This document shows positions 12,426-25,411 of a DNA stretch of 64,000 bases, piece by piece (position 1 is the first letter of the stretch; each line of letters opens with the position of its first letter). The DNA lies in contig JXTC01000241.1 of assembly GCA_002914845.1 (NCBI GenBank), forward strand, positions 280,155-344,154, written 5' to 3'. The stretch is from Trema orientale (taxonomy: Eukaryota > Streptophyta > Magnoliopsida > Rosales > Cannabaceae). The notes under the pieces were generated by a model. The model searched no databases, had not been told where the DNA came from, and saw nothing but the letters and a program-made list of their open reading frames with translations. A program made the translations under genes and the position numbers.

Positions 12426-15240
12426 ATGGGTGGATTAGAGAATACATATCAGGACAGTTTAAACCCCTCAATATTTCAAGGTTGGTTCTTAAACATGACT
12501 TTGTGTTACTAGTCGTGGAAGTTCTCATAGCTCTAAAGTTTTGTAAAAAAATTGAAATTAAAGCCTTTTTCTTTTGTGTTCTGTATTTCCTTTAAAGAAG
12601 GTCCAAGAATTGGGGGTGCCAAGTTTGTTAAGGATATGGGAAACAATCACCGAAGGGCTCTGAGTAATATCAACCCCAACGTTTTGGGAGCTACCCTTAA
12701 TCCGCATGTTGTCACCAAAAGAGAATTTTTCGGGTATTTCTAACTCTTGCGTCTGATTCTCTATCTTAAGCTTTTGCATTATAATTAAAAAAAAATGGCA
12801 AACTTAGCACATAGACCAGTTACAAGGTTGGAAACTACCTGTACTGATATTTGATTTTATCTTGTTCCTCGTTATTCTTTTTTTCAATAATTCAATACTC
12901 AGTTCTTTGCGTTTGTATAGGAAGTTGCCACCAGTTGAAGTCGTTCAACATTGCTCTGAAGTAATTTCTATCTTTTTTTTTTCTAATAATTATTTTCCTT
13001 CAAAATTTTGTCATTAGGAATCTAGGAAACTGACTTAATATGCTGCAACTTTTAATGGTCTGCAGGCTTGTGATCGCGAAACTAAGAATCTAAACTTATT
13101 GGTAGCAAAGTCTAGTGGTCTAGATGATTGTCATATTGTAGATGTGGACTTCGAGGATAATAAAGATGTTCCAGTGCCAATGTTTGTGAAGCACACAGAA
13201 GCTATTATAGATGAACTTGATCAGGTGGTATGTTATTTTTTGTTTTGTAACACCTAGATTTGTCATATTAAAATGGGTTCAAATATACTAATTATCTTTG
13301 ACAAAAATGACTTTGTCAATAAAATGGATATATAAACACTGTAGGAGGAAGTTGAAATGGAAGATGTGGAAGAAGAACCTGTTATGGACATCGACAGCGA
13401 CAATTTGAAAGATTCACTTTCAGTAGTTGAGTACGTAAATGAAATTTATGCCCACTATAGGAAAACCGAGGTAATTTGCATTAGCAGTTGAAATTATGTT
13501 CCTACTTGTAATAGAAGTTCAAACCCAAGGTTATGTTGTTGGTAAATATGTGCTCGTTTAGTCCAAATCAATATGATAAATGATAAATAATTCCTGACTC
13601 AGGCCATTAGATCATTCCAAGTTTCATTTTTGCTTTTAAGCAAATGCAATTTTTATTGCAAAGTTATATTCAAAGCATACCTTTAAAACTAGTAGATTCA
13701 TTTCTGATATCTGAAGCTGGAACCAAACGTCTAAAATTTCAGTGTGTATACAATTTGATCATCTTTATCTTTCTGTATACGGACCTTTTTTTTGTATGTA
13801 TGTGTGTGTGTGAATGCCACCATTGGGACTTCTACATGCCATTATAATGCGATAAAACTTGTAAGCGGATCTGGTTATCAAAAGTTTTCGGAATTGAAAA
13901 AAATTAATTTGAAGTTTTGGTCTATGACAGTCCATGTGTCAAACTACATTGCTATTTTAACATGTTGGGGGGAGGTGACCTTTGCTTATAACATTCAGCA
14001 TTATAGTTTGCTTACCTGAAAAGATATCACATTTGACGCAGAGTTTTAGCTGTGTGTCTCCAAATTACATGAATCATCAACCTGACATCAATGACAAAAT
14101 GAGGGCCATCCTAATTGACTGGCTTATTGAGGTATTATTTGCTTTATATAACTCTGAGATGGTATTAGACACTGACCATGTAAATTTTGCTTCATCCGCC
14201 ACTTTTCTTATGATTTATGCAGTATTTGAAAGCCTTATTCATCTTGAAGACTCAGTCACATATAGAGCTTTTGCTTTTTATAAACAGGTTCACCACAAGT
14301 TTCAGCTTATGGAGGAGACTTTATTCCTTACTGTCAATCTTATAGACAGGTTCTTAGAGCGTCAAATAGTGATCAGGAAAAAGCTTCAATTGGTTGGAGT
14401 GACAGCTATGCTATTAGCATGCAAGTATGAGGAAGTTTCTGTCCCTGTAGTTGAGGATTTTGTTCTCATAACTGACAAGGCATACACGAAGCAAGATGTT
14501 CTTGATATGGTAATTAAATCACCACTTTACTATTTATCCTTGTCATCTTTAAGAATGATGTCAGGCTAGTAATGCACCTTCTTTTATGATCGAACAGGAG
14601 AAATTGATTGTGAATGAGTTACAATTCAACTTTTCTCTGCCTACTCCATTTGTATTCATGAGGAGGTTTCTCAAAGCAGCTCAATCAAACAAAAAGGTAG
14701 TAGAAGTAGCAGTTTAATCTGACACGACAAAATGCATTATTTATTCCGGTAATGAGACAACTAACACCACTTGTGGAATTGAAAGCAGCTAGAAATCCTG
14801 TCATCCTTCATCATTGAGTTATGCTTGGTGGAGTATGAAATGCTCAAGTTTCCGCCGTCTTTGCTCGCTGCTGCAGCAATTTTCACTGCTCAGTGTTGTC
14901 TTTACGGCTTCAAGCAGTGGAGTAAGACCAGCGAGTGGTATTCTAATTATTCAGAAAATCAACTCCTGTGAGTTTTCTGTACTTTTCATTTTTGTATTGG
15001 ATATAAGTTTGTCATGTTCTTGTTCAAATTAGTCAAATTTATTCACTTACCAAAAATTGTGATGGTTTTTTTCCATGTTTTTTTCACAGAGAATGCTCAA
15101 GATTGATGGTTGCTTTCCATCAAAAGGCTGGAAAGGAGAGGAAACTCACTGGAGTTTACAGGAAGTACAACACAAAGAAATTTGGTTTCGCGGCTAAAGC
15201 CGAACCAGCTAACTTTCTACTGGGTTTTTCTGAGTTTTGA
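12426..15240 (+). CDS. CYCB2: G2/mitotic-specific cyclin, B2 type
   Basis: Ten exons join in frame to about 419 residues: 12426-12480, 12598-12733, 12921-12960, 13066-13227, 13345-13470, 14042-14131, 14288-14509, 14598-14696, 14789-14967 and 15090-15240. The second exon could instead start at 12601. The start [16 protein letters not shown] is typical of B2 cyclins and follows an in-frame-free leader. The N-terminal part carries [23 protein letters not shown]. The cyclin box core reads [11 protein letters not shown] followed by [23 protein letters not shown] and [15 protein letters not shown]. The cyclin C-terminal domain follows ([26 protein letters not shown]). It ends [14 protein letters not shown]...[13 protein letters not shown]2 cyclins activate CDKs at G2/M. 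MSA-type promoter motifs at 11772-11886 agree with mitotic regulation. All splice borders and the frame look intact. Confidence 0.93.
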
Positions 15241-16917
15241 GCTCTTTCCCTCATTTCAACCCAGCAACAAAAGTTGCCTTGCAAAGTATTTTTAGTCTCA
15301 AAACTCGTGGATGGTCAAGTTTTTTGGTAAGTCGTAGACAAGACATACACAACTTTGATGGGTTTCTTTTGTTGCCGAGCCAAAACTTGTTATTTAGCTA
15401 CGAGACCATGAATGTTTCTTTCAAACTCTCTAGTGTATATTTGCAATTACGGTATATTTTTTTCAAGAACTAGATTATACGTATGTGTATATATGTTTTT
15501 ACCTTATCAGAACCACATATATAGATGGAGTATACCATGTTTGATTGTGACTGTGTGGACATCATGCGTATATGATGATATATATCCGTTATATTCGGTA
15601 TTCGAGTCATAATATATATGCAATACGATGATGAGTTGGTTGGTATAAGGACATCATACATAAGGGCAAGGGCTCATTTTATGAGCATAAGAATTATCTT
15701 TTAATGATTGATTGCGTGATATATATTATAATATGCGCCATTATCGCATGTGATTACTAGATCCAAAAAGGGAAAAAAAAAATACTCTCTCTCTCTACAG
15801 TCAGAACACCTCCATCCCCACCCACTATATTCGGCCACGATTTTCTTTGCATTTTCATAATGGTTGTCAGTTTTTATAAAGAAAATTTAGATTTGAGACC
15901 AAATTACTTGGGGAAATTATCACCCATTTCATAGACCTTTTTTTTTTTTACTTTTTTTTTTAATAAATACGAAAAACGGAAAACACAAGATTGCGGTTGT
16001 CTCCCATGTCCTCGCCAATCTTCAGTAAGAGCTTATTGATTTCGATCGAACAATTTTGACTGATGTCAAAAACATGAATTTAAAAAAAAAAGGAAAGACC
16101 TGCACAGTTACATGTTCTTGACAGCTACCTGGCTATATATAGATATATCTGTGGAATAGAATTTATGGAGCTTTAAGCTACAGATATAGGATTAAATTGG
16201 TTTTAGAAATATAAAAGTTGTATATTATATGTTGTTTTTGGGTGGCTTGGATTGGAGATGGATCTATGATGACACGATAGGCAATAATATTAGGGGCTTA
16301 TAACAATGTCCAAAAGAGTCCAATTCTAGTGAAACTAGGCCATTAATGTAAGGTGCCCTTATAAAACAAAATGTCCAAATAAGATGCTTCAACTCTGGTT
16401 AGAATAATATGGATAGAAATACGCCTATAAGCTAAGGGATTAGATCCTTGGAAAACTATCGACCCATTAGAAATGCTTCAAGACGTCAATATAACCGAAT
16501 AAATATTCAAGTAATATATTCAGATGCGTCAACACTCTTGGGCGGTTATTGACATCAGCATAAATTTTATATTACATGTACATGATATTGAAACAATAAA
16601 CGAACGTATCATATACTTTATACGGTTTTAGTGAGAAAATGGAATAAGATCACAAAATGATACTGTATGGTTGGTAGATTCTTTGGGGATGGCTATTTTT
16701 AAATGAAGAACTGAGAGAGAGGCGATGGTGCCACTTGTTGGCTTGTGTATTAACCAAATAAATTTTCTCTTAATTTTACGAACCACTATTGAGCTTAATT
16801 TTCTAATATATTTGGTCAAATTAATCAGTTAAATCAATCAGCCCAATGCCTACACAACATAAAATTAGACTTCTTAAAAAAGAAGTAAAGAGGCCAAATT
16901 GTTAGCCCCATCCTGCT
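15241..16917. other. 3' flank and intergenic region, no gene seen
   Basis: The cyclin 3' UTR presumably occupies the first few hundred bases. The rest is AT-rich DNA with short TC and TA runs and no recognisable gene or complete repeat. Confidence 0.5.
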
Positions 16918-16925
16918 ATCATGGA

Positions 16926-17611
16926 TAGAGATGTCAATTTCACCGAATGAAGTGGTGCACCGGTCCGAATGGGGCGGACTTTCACCGTTATAAATAGTGC
17001 GGGGCATGGGACGGAGATTCCCTGTTTAATATTTAGCGGGGCGGGGCGGGCTTGGGATTGAGTGTCCCGCACCGACCCCGCCCCGATTATATATAAGTTA
17101 ATTTCTATTTTTTTATATAATAGTGATTCAAGTAGATGTTTTTAAAAAAAAAAAAAAATCTAATAATATATAGTCATATACTAATATTTTTTGAGTTATT
17201 TGGGATTGTGTTAGCTTTATAAATGAATAATATGCTATATGATTTTAGTATTAAATATTTTATATTTGACAATTCTAACATGTTAAAGTTTTATTTGAAT
17301 GTGTTTTTTAGTTATTTAGGTCTAAAATTGGAATTTTCAATGAAGTTAACTTTAATTTTCATTATTTTTCGATGTAATTAGACTTTTAAAAGATTTGAAC
17401 TAACATAGAATTATTTAATTTTTACAAGATGACGGTTCCAAACGGGGACCCCGATATACCAATGGGGAAACCGATCCCCGATGGGGATTCCCCGAAATTG
17501 CTCCGCACCAAATAAAATGGTGAATGATGCGGAGATGGTATAGTAAAATAATAAAAGAGACAGGGATGGTAAACACAAAACCGGTCCCGCCCCGCTCCGT
17601 TGACATCCCTA
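16926..17611. mobile_element. Non-autonomous hAT-type transposon with 8-bp target duplication
   Basis: Terminal inverted repeats TAGAGATGTCAA (left) and TTGACATCCCTA (right; reverse complement TAGGGATGTCAA) match at 11 of 12 positions. They are flanked by identical 8-bp direct repeats ATCATGGA at 16918-16925 and 17612-17619. An 8-bp duplication with TAGRGATGTCAA-type ends is the hallmark of plant hAT elements. Subterminal regions are strikingly GC-rich (GGGGCGGGGCGGG near 17038; CGGTCCCGCCCCGCTCCG near the right end), in contrast to the AT-rich middle. No transposase is encoded in the 686 bp. Confidence 0.88.
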
Positions 17612-18040
17612 ATCATGGAGCAGCCTACTCCAAAAACCTGGTTGGAACATAAGGGGCATAGGCCTTGGGTAGAGTCCCAGAGTATTGGGGACTCCTCCTT
17701 ATCTTATCTTTGTCTCTTTCACTCCTAGTTGATCGAGACTTACCAAGTTAAAAGAGTTTAAGTAAGATTGGCATTCATTTCATGCTCTATTGTAAATAAA
17801 GGTCTGAAGATCTCAGAAAATATATATTTATTAGTTGGCACAATTAGTTGATGATTGCCTCACTAATATTAGAAAAAAAAAAAATTGTGAGAATTATTGA
17901 AAGTCAAGATTTGAGGGAAATTTCGGAAGTCGAATCAGAGATGTTTGATTTATTCACTCCTATATGAGTTCAAAGAAAAAATGCCACACTTTGGAGCAAT
18001 TCAATCATGCGTCAGGCCGAAAAATCTTTATGTTTCTTGN

Positions 18041-18228
18041 TTTAAAGTAGGGTTTAATTAGTAACCTCCACTTGTTACAAATTAAAAGAAAATAGCTACT
18101 ACTACCCAATTTCCACCCCACCTCATTAGGGATAATAGGCTTTCACGTCTACCCCCAGTGTGACTTGAACCTAAGACCAAAATTCCAAGTAGTGGGTGCT
18201 CTCACCACTTGAGCCAACCCACTTCGTC
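18041..18228 (-). mobile_element. tRNA-derived SINE, minus orientation
   Basis: Read on the minus strand, the segment has a pol III A-box-like sequence (TTGGCTCAAGTGGTGAGAGC, around 18195-18214) and a B-box-like GGTTCAAGTCA (around 18164-18174) at tRNA-like spacing. It continues with AATGAGGTGGGG and ends near TTACTAATTAAACCCTACTTTAAA. This arrangement matches plant Au-type SINEs. Flanking target duplication is not clear beyond a short TTTAAA on both sides, and the single N at 18040 adjoins one end. Confidence 0.6.
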
Positions 18229-19141
18229 ACGTTCACTGCGCCCTTTAAACTCGATTTCTATCAACAAAGTGAAATTACTAAAAAAGTTTTTCTCTTTCTT
18301 TTAGGTAATTAAATTTTAAATAGAGTACTATTTTCCCTAGATCAGTTAGCTATGGTATTTGAGTTATTCGTTGAAAATATTAAAGAGACGATAGAAAGAT
18401 AATAATTCACTATGGTCTTTTGTGAAACTAATTAATAAGCGTCCGTTTTGGATTGATTATGGCTGTAATTTTTAACTTTTAAAAGCGGTCAGCGAAAAAA
18501 ATCGAGAGTGTGGGGCGTTTGGTAAGTTCCTGCTTTTGGTGAGCATATTCTAAAAGTTGCTGCATGACCGCTAATTTAAGCAGAATTTGAGAAACAGAGT
18601 AAGAGTTACTTTTCAAAGCTGATTCTGCTTCCATAATACAAATTGTTTAAAATATCACTTTACAACACATATAATTTACCCAATACTTAGATACTTTTTT
18701 TAAACATCACTGTAGTTTTTGTACATTAAATTTACTAAACGCCAAGACCTCTCTTTTCTATAGCTCTTGCTCACGACACAACAAGACAATGCCAAACTAG
18801 CCATAAATATTATTGTTATTAAGGAGTATATCATCCGAGTTATCGACATTAAGAATTGAATTAGCAAAATTTCAGTAAAGACCTCCATGTGAAATATTTC
18901 ATTACTAGTTGAGTACTCATTTTCAAATTGCTCTTGGTGCCAATAATCTACAAGTCGAGGGGAGTTCATTGCCAAAATAAATAATGATAAGGATCAAATT
19001 GTAACAAAAAAAATAGTCAAGGTACCGAACGTGGAATTAACCCCTTATTAAATTGTTCAAGTTCATAAAACTGGTGTTCGAAGTCAAACAAGCGAACGAG
19101 GAGGGATTATAGTTTGTGGAGTATAGTCTTGTAATTTGGGA

Positions 19142-21699
19142 ATGGAGAATACCGCTATTCTCAGAGAGTGGTTCGACCGAGTTGATTCCGACAAATCAGG
19201 AAACATTACTCCTTGTCAGCTCAAGGTTCCCTTCTTCTTCTTCTTCTTCTTCTCTCTCTCTCTCTCTCTGTCTCGTTAATTATTTACCAAATTCTATGTT
19301 TTTTCGTCACATATAACATAATTATTTGATCTTGTTTTGTGATTGGTCAGAAAGCTCTTGCCGTCGGAAACCTCGAATTCCCTATCTCCGTTGTTCAGCA
19401 AATGATCAGGTCTCAATTTTCCCCCTCCATACCTTTCTCTCTCTATGTATCTCAAGATTAATTTGTGCCAAATTTTTAATATCAACACACACACACACGT
19501 AGCATATGAGTTTAGCAAAAATAAATTAATTAATTATATTCACCAATTGATAAATTACATTCACCAATCAAACAGCAACAACTCGGCCGTGTGTTAGTAT
19601 TAAAAATTACCTAGAATTATTCATATATATATAGACGTATTTATGTTTCTCATGTACAGGGATTTTCCTTACAAATATATATACTTGATGATTTTATGCA
19701 GGATGTACGACTTTGACAGGAATGGAACTATGAGCTTTGATGGTAAGTGTATCTTGGGGAAGAAATGTATACTATCTTCCCAAGCAATTTATAATCTGTT
19801 CATTTTTTTAAATGAAAAATAAATAAGAAAGTTGATACATCTCATGACTGATACCCATTCTATGTTTTTCTTAGAGTTTGTTGCGCTTAACAAGTTTCTT
19901 CTCAAGGTTAGATTTATTCGATTTTTTATTACACGATTGTTTGCGTGCAATTGATATTTTTGAGAATGTAACAAGTAATTACACTATGCTTGTAGGTTCA
20001 ACAAGCGTTTTCAGACCTGGAAAGGTGATTTTCCGTGCTTTTTGTATATACAAAAAATATGTCGCTTGTTATCCTCCTTCCGCTCTTGTAAACTTGCTTA
20101 GGTTGTTCATTTTAAGCTCTAGTGTGTTTCGATTGTTCTTCCATTCCATGGATGTTTTGAGTTTAATCAAACCTTATCTGTGGAAATAAGATACATATGT
20201 AGTCTCTATCTAAGTTCTAATTTGTTTAAGTTATCACCAAAATCGCTGCTTTAACGAATGACTGGCCACCAGCGTCTTTGATTTTTTCCTGTGTACATAT
20301 ATATATATGTTTGTTCTTCAAGTGTAGCAGTAGCATTCTTTGGATGAGAAACTGCTGGCCAAACTCTTCATTATTGTTATTGTTGTTGTTGTTGTTGTTT
20401 ACAGGGATCGCGGTTATCTTGTTACTGATGATGTTTATGAGGTAATTTTTTTAACTTCAGTAATTTCTCTGTTTTGGATGAAAGTGAAGTTTGTAATTGT
20501 GATTCTATGTTGACTAGTGATTGATCGTAATTATATGTCCAGTTCTTGTGTCTACTGATTCTTATTTCTAGTTCTCTGCATCGTTCAACATTACCTTGGT
20601 GTGTAATTGACAATGCCATGTTACTTCTTCTCCTTCTTCTTGCTCTTTTTCTTCTTGATATTCATTTGTTCTTTTTCCATTCTCAACTGCTAAACAATGG
20701 GCCACAGGCATTGGTAAAAATTGGATTCTCGCTGGACTCCCCTGCTTTTTACACTGTCTGCGAGGTATGGCATTTACTTTCCTTTTATATATGGATGTTA
20801 ATTTTTCCTAGAGAAAGATTGAAAGGATATATTTTTTACATGTGGAATATGGCAAAAGGTTAATGCATCTGCAAGAATTCGGATAATTTCTTTGTATACA
20901 TTTGCTTAAAGAGATTAGCAGATGCTTATATTTTTTCTCATCTGTTTTAATCTTTAGGTTTGCTGCACATGGATTCATAAATTGATGAAATACATAATCA
21001 GCTAATGCATGTAGTAGCTCATTCTTGGGTGATACATATGACATACTTAAATATTGGGGAGTTTTGTACCAAACATTAGTTCGATATAGTTAAATGGTTG
21101 TACTTCTCTCTTAATTTGTGCAGAGTTTTGATCAAAAGAAGAACGGGAGATTCCGATTAGATGACTTTATATCACTATGTATATTTTTACAGTCAGCTCG
21201 GTAAGTATATTTCAAATTCATAGAAATTATGTGCTTTTCTCTCTGAAATGGTGTCTGTGATTGGAATGAAATTTGAGCACAGAGTTGATGTGTCTCAGCA
21301 TTGTCTTGTACTATTATAGACGTATCTAGATCCACACTCGCAACTTTAATGGCATTTAGCTTCAAGTGAAGCACCTGAAAATTTATGATTTAGCATCTAA
21401 ACCAGTTTAAAATGGTCATATTTTTTAACTACAAACCTGATGTGCAAAAGGAGGCTTACTCAGTTTCTGTTGTCATATTGTTTGTTGCAGTAATCTGTTT
21501 GATTCATTTGACACTGCTAAGCAAGGCCGGGTGACTCTTGATCTCAACCAATTTGTTTATTGCAGTGAGTACTTTTCTTTACAGAAAACTCCTAATTACA
21601 CACATGAAAATATTTGCTGACTTATGTTTTATGAATTTCAACATAAATCATCATGTTGATATCCTTTTCTTTTGTCCAGCTGCCAATTGTAGGATATGA
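19142..21699 (+). CDS. Penta-EF-hand calcium-binding protein (ALG-2/sorcin-like)
   Basis: Ten short exons join in frame to about 169 residues: 19142-19225, 19351-19409, 19702-19742, 19875-19906, 19996-20024, 20405-20441, 20708-20764, 21124-21200, 21491-21564 and 21680-21699. The protein starts MENTAILREWFDRVDSDKSGNIT, an EF-hand loop (DSDKSGNIT). A second clear loop is DFDRNGTMSFDEF. Later hands read SDLERDRGYL, SFDQKKNGRFRLDDF and SFDTAKQGRVTLDLNQF, so the last ones are degenerate as is usual for the family. It ends YCTANCRI. It lacks the long Gly/Pro-rich N-terminal tail seen in some plant relatives such as CML49/50. Penta-EF-hand proteins dimerise and bind targets in a calcium-dependent manner; the plant partner is not predictable here. 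No defect seen. Confidence 0.9.
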
Positions 21700-21960
21700 A
21701 ATCATCAGCATTTTATCAGGTCTTCGGTGACTGCCAATAGTGTAGATTGATTCTGTATACCCCACTGAACCGAGTAAATTATAGATGTACGGAGATATAT
21801 GTTTGCTGTTGAGTTAAACTGTTCCTTTGGTTCCTGAACTAGTAGCTTCTTTGTTGCAAGTCTTGTTTCAATTTATGAAATGGAATGGAAAAAAAATCGT
21901 ATTTTCAAAAATAAGTGTGAAGAATGTTGCTTGCTTATGCAGCATAACTATCATAAGTTT

Positions 21961-22469
21961 TAGAATAAATGACTCAATTAATCCCTAACTAAGGAGAATA
22001 TCTCACTTTGGTCCTTAAATTTTAAATTGTGCCATATTGGTCTTTAAACTATTAAAAATATTTCCTTTTAGTCCTTTTTACTATACAATTTATTTGATTC
22101 TTATCAGAACGAGCACATGAGTTGCACTTCTCATTCTCTATTAGTGATTTCAATAAAATATTGTATTTTGGACAGTTTTACGTTGCATTATTTCTAGCGT
22201 GCAACTAATTTTTGTTCAACCAGTCATTTTTAAACTGCTTCAATTCATGATCTAATCTCTTTATAATGCTGGACTATATTTCTGAATATGAAATAATTAC
22301 AAAAGTGTCTCATATGCTCATTATGTTAAAAATAAAACGAAATATATAGCAAAAAAAGATTAAAATGACATTTTTTAATAGTTCAAGGACCAAAATGGCG
22401 TAATTTAAAATTTAAGGACTAAAATAAGACTTTTCTCATAGTTTATGAACCAATAGAGTTATTTATCTA
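21961..22469. mobile_element. Foldback element with about 120-bp inverted arms
   Basis: The left arm (TAGAATAAATGACTCAATTA... through TTAAATTTTAAATT and AAACTATTAAAAA) is mirrored by the right arm ending GAGTTATTTATCTA. Both arms contain 'tttggtccttaaa'-like phrases. The motif AGTTT directly precedes the left end and follows the right end, a possible short target duplication. There is no ORF. Confidence 0.65.
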
Positions 22470-23195
22470 AGTTTATCCTAAGTTTTAATGCTAAAATGAA
22501 AAACTACGTGTTTGGCAGGGATGATATTAAGGACTCTCTTACATAAAGACAAGGTATTGTTTAGTTTGTAGACAACATCAAATTTCGATTACAAACTACT
22601 TGTCGTCTTGGTCTTAAACGACGTCTCTTTCTAGGCGATTATCTTATTTCTCCATGAACCAAGTAACGACATACTTTTCTCCTTCAAAAAATAAAAAATA
22701 AAAAATAAGGACATACTTTTACTGTCACAGACATATGTTTCAAACTTCTTACAAACGTTTCGGGATTAGAATAGCTGCTTTTAAATCAGAAACGACATAG
22801 AAGCTGAAAAACGAAAAAAAATCAGAAACGACATGATGTAAAAATTACTCTAACCAATAGCACTTCTTGATTTAAACGGCAGGTCGTTTACTGAAACTAC
22901 CGCAAACTTTCAGCACATAAAGAATGTCGTTTTGTACCAGCTACATGTTTATACTACTACAAATACCGAGGGATTTGTACTTACGATAATATAATAAAAC
23001 GATCATAATTGTTCGATTTGAAAACATTTGCAGCTGAAAAATATAAACTATAAAAATATCTAAAATAATAATAGATATAATCAGGACGGTTGGTTTGACT
23101 TTTTGATTTCCCCCCTCCACACATGGAAGGAGTGGTGGTTAGTTTTTCTAAGCAGTTAAGTTGTTCATAAGTATTTTAGGGATAAAAGTTCTTGC
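22470..23195. other. Intergenic region, no gene seen
   Basis: AT-rich sequence with several 'aaacgac'-containing stretches in both orientations, possibly old transposon remains. No coding or RNA gene was recognised. Confidence 0.45.
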
Positions 23196-23203
23196 TTTCA
23201 TGT

Positions 23204-23545
23204 AGAGATAGATGTGAAATGGGCCGGGCATTTTATAAGCTCGCACGGGTTTTATATCAGGCCTAGACTTGATCTGTCTAAAATATGGGTCAGACTGGAG
23301 GAGCCCATATTCTAATTAAGGGGTCCGGCATGATCCACAAGTTTAGCCCATATTTTATGTGGGCCTAACTGGACTATATTTAAGTAGGTCGTACTTGTGT
23401 GGGTCGAATATGAGCCAAAAAATAGGCCTAATTTTGTTATTATTCTATGTTTTAAAATATCAAATATGTGCTTATGTGGACTAAAGTATAGACTTAAAAT
23501 TTCATTCATATTCTTTTAAAATTTGAATAAATTGAAAATAAACGA

Positions 23546-23576
<31 letters not shown>

Positions 23577-23801
23577 ATTAAAAGCATATAAATGAAAATA
23601 TTTAATTAATTTTTTTTAAATTTTAATTAAGAAATATATTTAAAATTATATATAACATGATTAAATGTGGGCCGACAGAAATATGGGTCGGGCCTGTGGG
23701 TCTATTACTGAGGTCCAGCTCGATCTCTACTATATGTAATGAGTTGGCTGGTATTGTATTTTTTCTTCGAAATATGGGCCGGCCCACATTGACATTTCTA
23801 A
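23204..23801. mobile_element. Second non-autonomous hAT-type transposon with 8-bp target duplication
   Basis: Identical 8-bp direct repeats TTTCATGT flank the element at 23196-23203 and 23802-23809. The ends are degenerate inverted repeats: AGAGATAGATGTGAAATGGG on the left and, reverse-complemented on the right, TTAGAAATGTCAATGTGGGC. Subterminal GGGCC/GGGCCGG clusters occur on both sides around an AT-rich middle with an (AAAT)n run near 23545. The end sequences and duplication length are of the same type as the element at 16926-17611, but the interiors differ. Confidence 0.8.
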
Positions 23802-23944
23802 TTTCATGTGTTGAGACAAAAAAACAAAAAAAAAATCTTCACTATAAAAATTCCTATTCTTTCATAGACATTTACATATGCGGTCATAATAATTATAACA
23901 AGGATTAACACCAAAAGGCCTACTAATACCTCTTTAGCACTTAT

Positions 23945-24512
23945 TTAATTATTGAGATAATATCAAGAAAAAGCCATGACTTTTAGCCTTTTATTAAAAA
24001 AAAAAAAACTCACGCCTTTTTACTAATATCAAATAAAATCTTCTATTTTTAGCCTTTTATATAAAAAAAAGACTCACGCCTTTTTACTAATATCAAATAA
24101 AATCTTCTATTTGTGTTTTTCTATCAAAATTCATCTGATACACATATATAGTTAATATTGGAGTTAAAATTGTTGAAAATAAATATTTTTAACATTTGAA
24201 ATTAGATAATAGAATTAAAAAATATATATATTTGAAAGCTAGTCATGTTGAATTTCTAAGAGATATCATTTTTCAGTCTAGATGGTTACCTTCTGACTAT
24301 TTCTATAGATACCAATAAATATTTTTAAATAATAAAAATATTTCTTCAACAATTTTAAACTCCAATTTTGACTATATAAATAAATCTTGTGAGATTTAAT
24401 TTAATAACACAAATAGAAAGTTTTATATAATATTAATGAAAAGTCGTGAATTTTTTTTCCTTAAAAGGCTAAAAATGATGGATTTTGTATGATATTATCC
24501 CTTTAATCATTT
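23945..24512. mobile_element. Foldback element with internal 66-bp tandem duplication
   Basis: The left arm (GAGATAATATCAAG...GACTTTTAGCCTTTTATT) is the inverted counterpart of the right arm (CTTAAAAGGCTAAAAATGATGG...GATATTATCCC). Pairing continues inward through 'ttggagttaaaattgttgaa' and 'caattttaaactccaatttt'. The left arm carries two copies of a segment with ACTCACGCCTTTTTACTAAT. No coding capacity. Confidence 0.65.
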
Positions 24513-24565
24513 AATAAATCTTATTAAGAAATTGCCCTCCTTGTCAATTTTGAAGGGATGCAAAA

Positions 24566-25411
24566 NNNNNNNNNNNNNNNNNNNNNNNNNNNNNNNNNNN
24601 NNNNNNNNNNNNNNNNNNNNNNNNNNNNNNNNNNNNNNNNNNNNNNNNNNNNNNNNNNNNNNNNNNNNNNNNNNNNNNNNNNNNNNNNNNNNNNNNNNNN
24701 NNNNNNNNNNNNNNNNNNNNNNNNNNNNNNNNNNNNNNNNNNNNNNNNNNNNNNNNNNNNNNNNNNNNNNNNNNNNNNNNNNNNNNNNNNNNNNNNNNNN
24801 NNNNNNNNNNNNNNNNNNNNNNNNNNNNNNNNNNNNNNNNNNNNNNNNNNNNNNNNNNNNNNNNNNNNNNNNNNNNNNNNNNNNNNNNNNNNNNNNNNNN
24901 NNNNNNNNNNNNNNNNNNNNNNNNNNNNNNNNNNNNNNNNNNNNNNNNNNNNNNNNNNNNNNNNNNNNNNNNNNNNNNNNNNNNNNNNNNNNNNNNNNNN
25001 NNNNNNNNNNNNNNNNNNNNNNNNNNNNNNNNNNNNNNNNNNNNNNNNNNNNNNNNNNNNNNNNNNNNNNNNNNNNNNNNNNNNNNNNNNNNNNNNNNNN
25101 NNNNNNNNNNNNNNNNNNNNNNNNNNNNNNNNNNNNNNNNNNNNNNNNNNNNNNNNNNNNNNNNNNNNNNNNNNNNNNNNNNNNNNNNNNNNNNNNNNNN
25201 NNNNNNNNNNNNNNNNNNNNNNNNNNNNNNNNNNNNNNNNNNNNNNNNNNNNNNNNNNNNNNNNNNNNNNNNNNNNNNNNNNNNNNNNNNNNNNNNNNNN
25301 NNNNNNNNNNNNNNNNNNNNNNNNNNNNNNNNNNNNNNNNNNNNNNNNNNNNNNNNNNNNNNNNNNNNNNNNNNNNNNNNNNNNNNNNNNNNNNNNNNNN
25401 NNNNNNNNNNN
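24566..25411. other. Assembly gap (846 N)
   Basis: Unknown sequence between the foldback element and the region upstream of the LAZ1-family gene. Open frames crossing it are artefacts. Confidence 0.98.

Noticed and set aside
12272-12595. 107-codon frame overlapping the cyclin 5' region
   Set aside because: It is in a different frame from the cyclin start [11 protein letters not shown] and runs through intron 1; no homology recognised.
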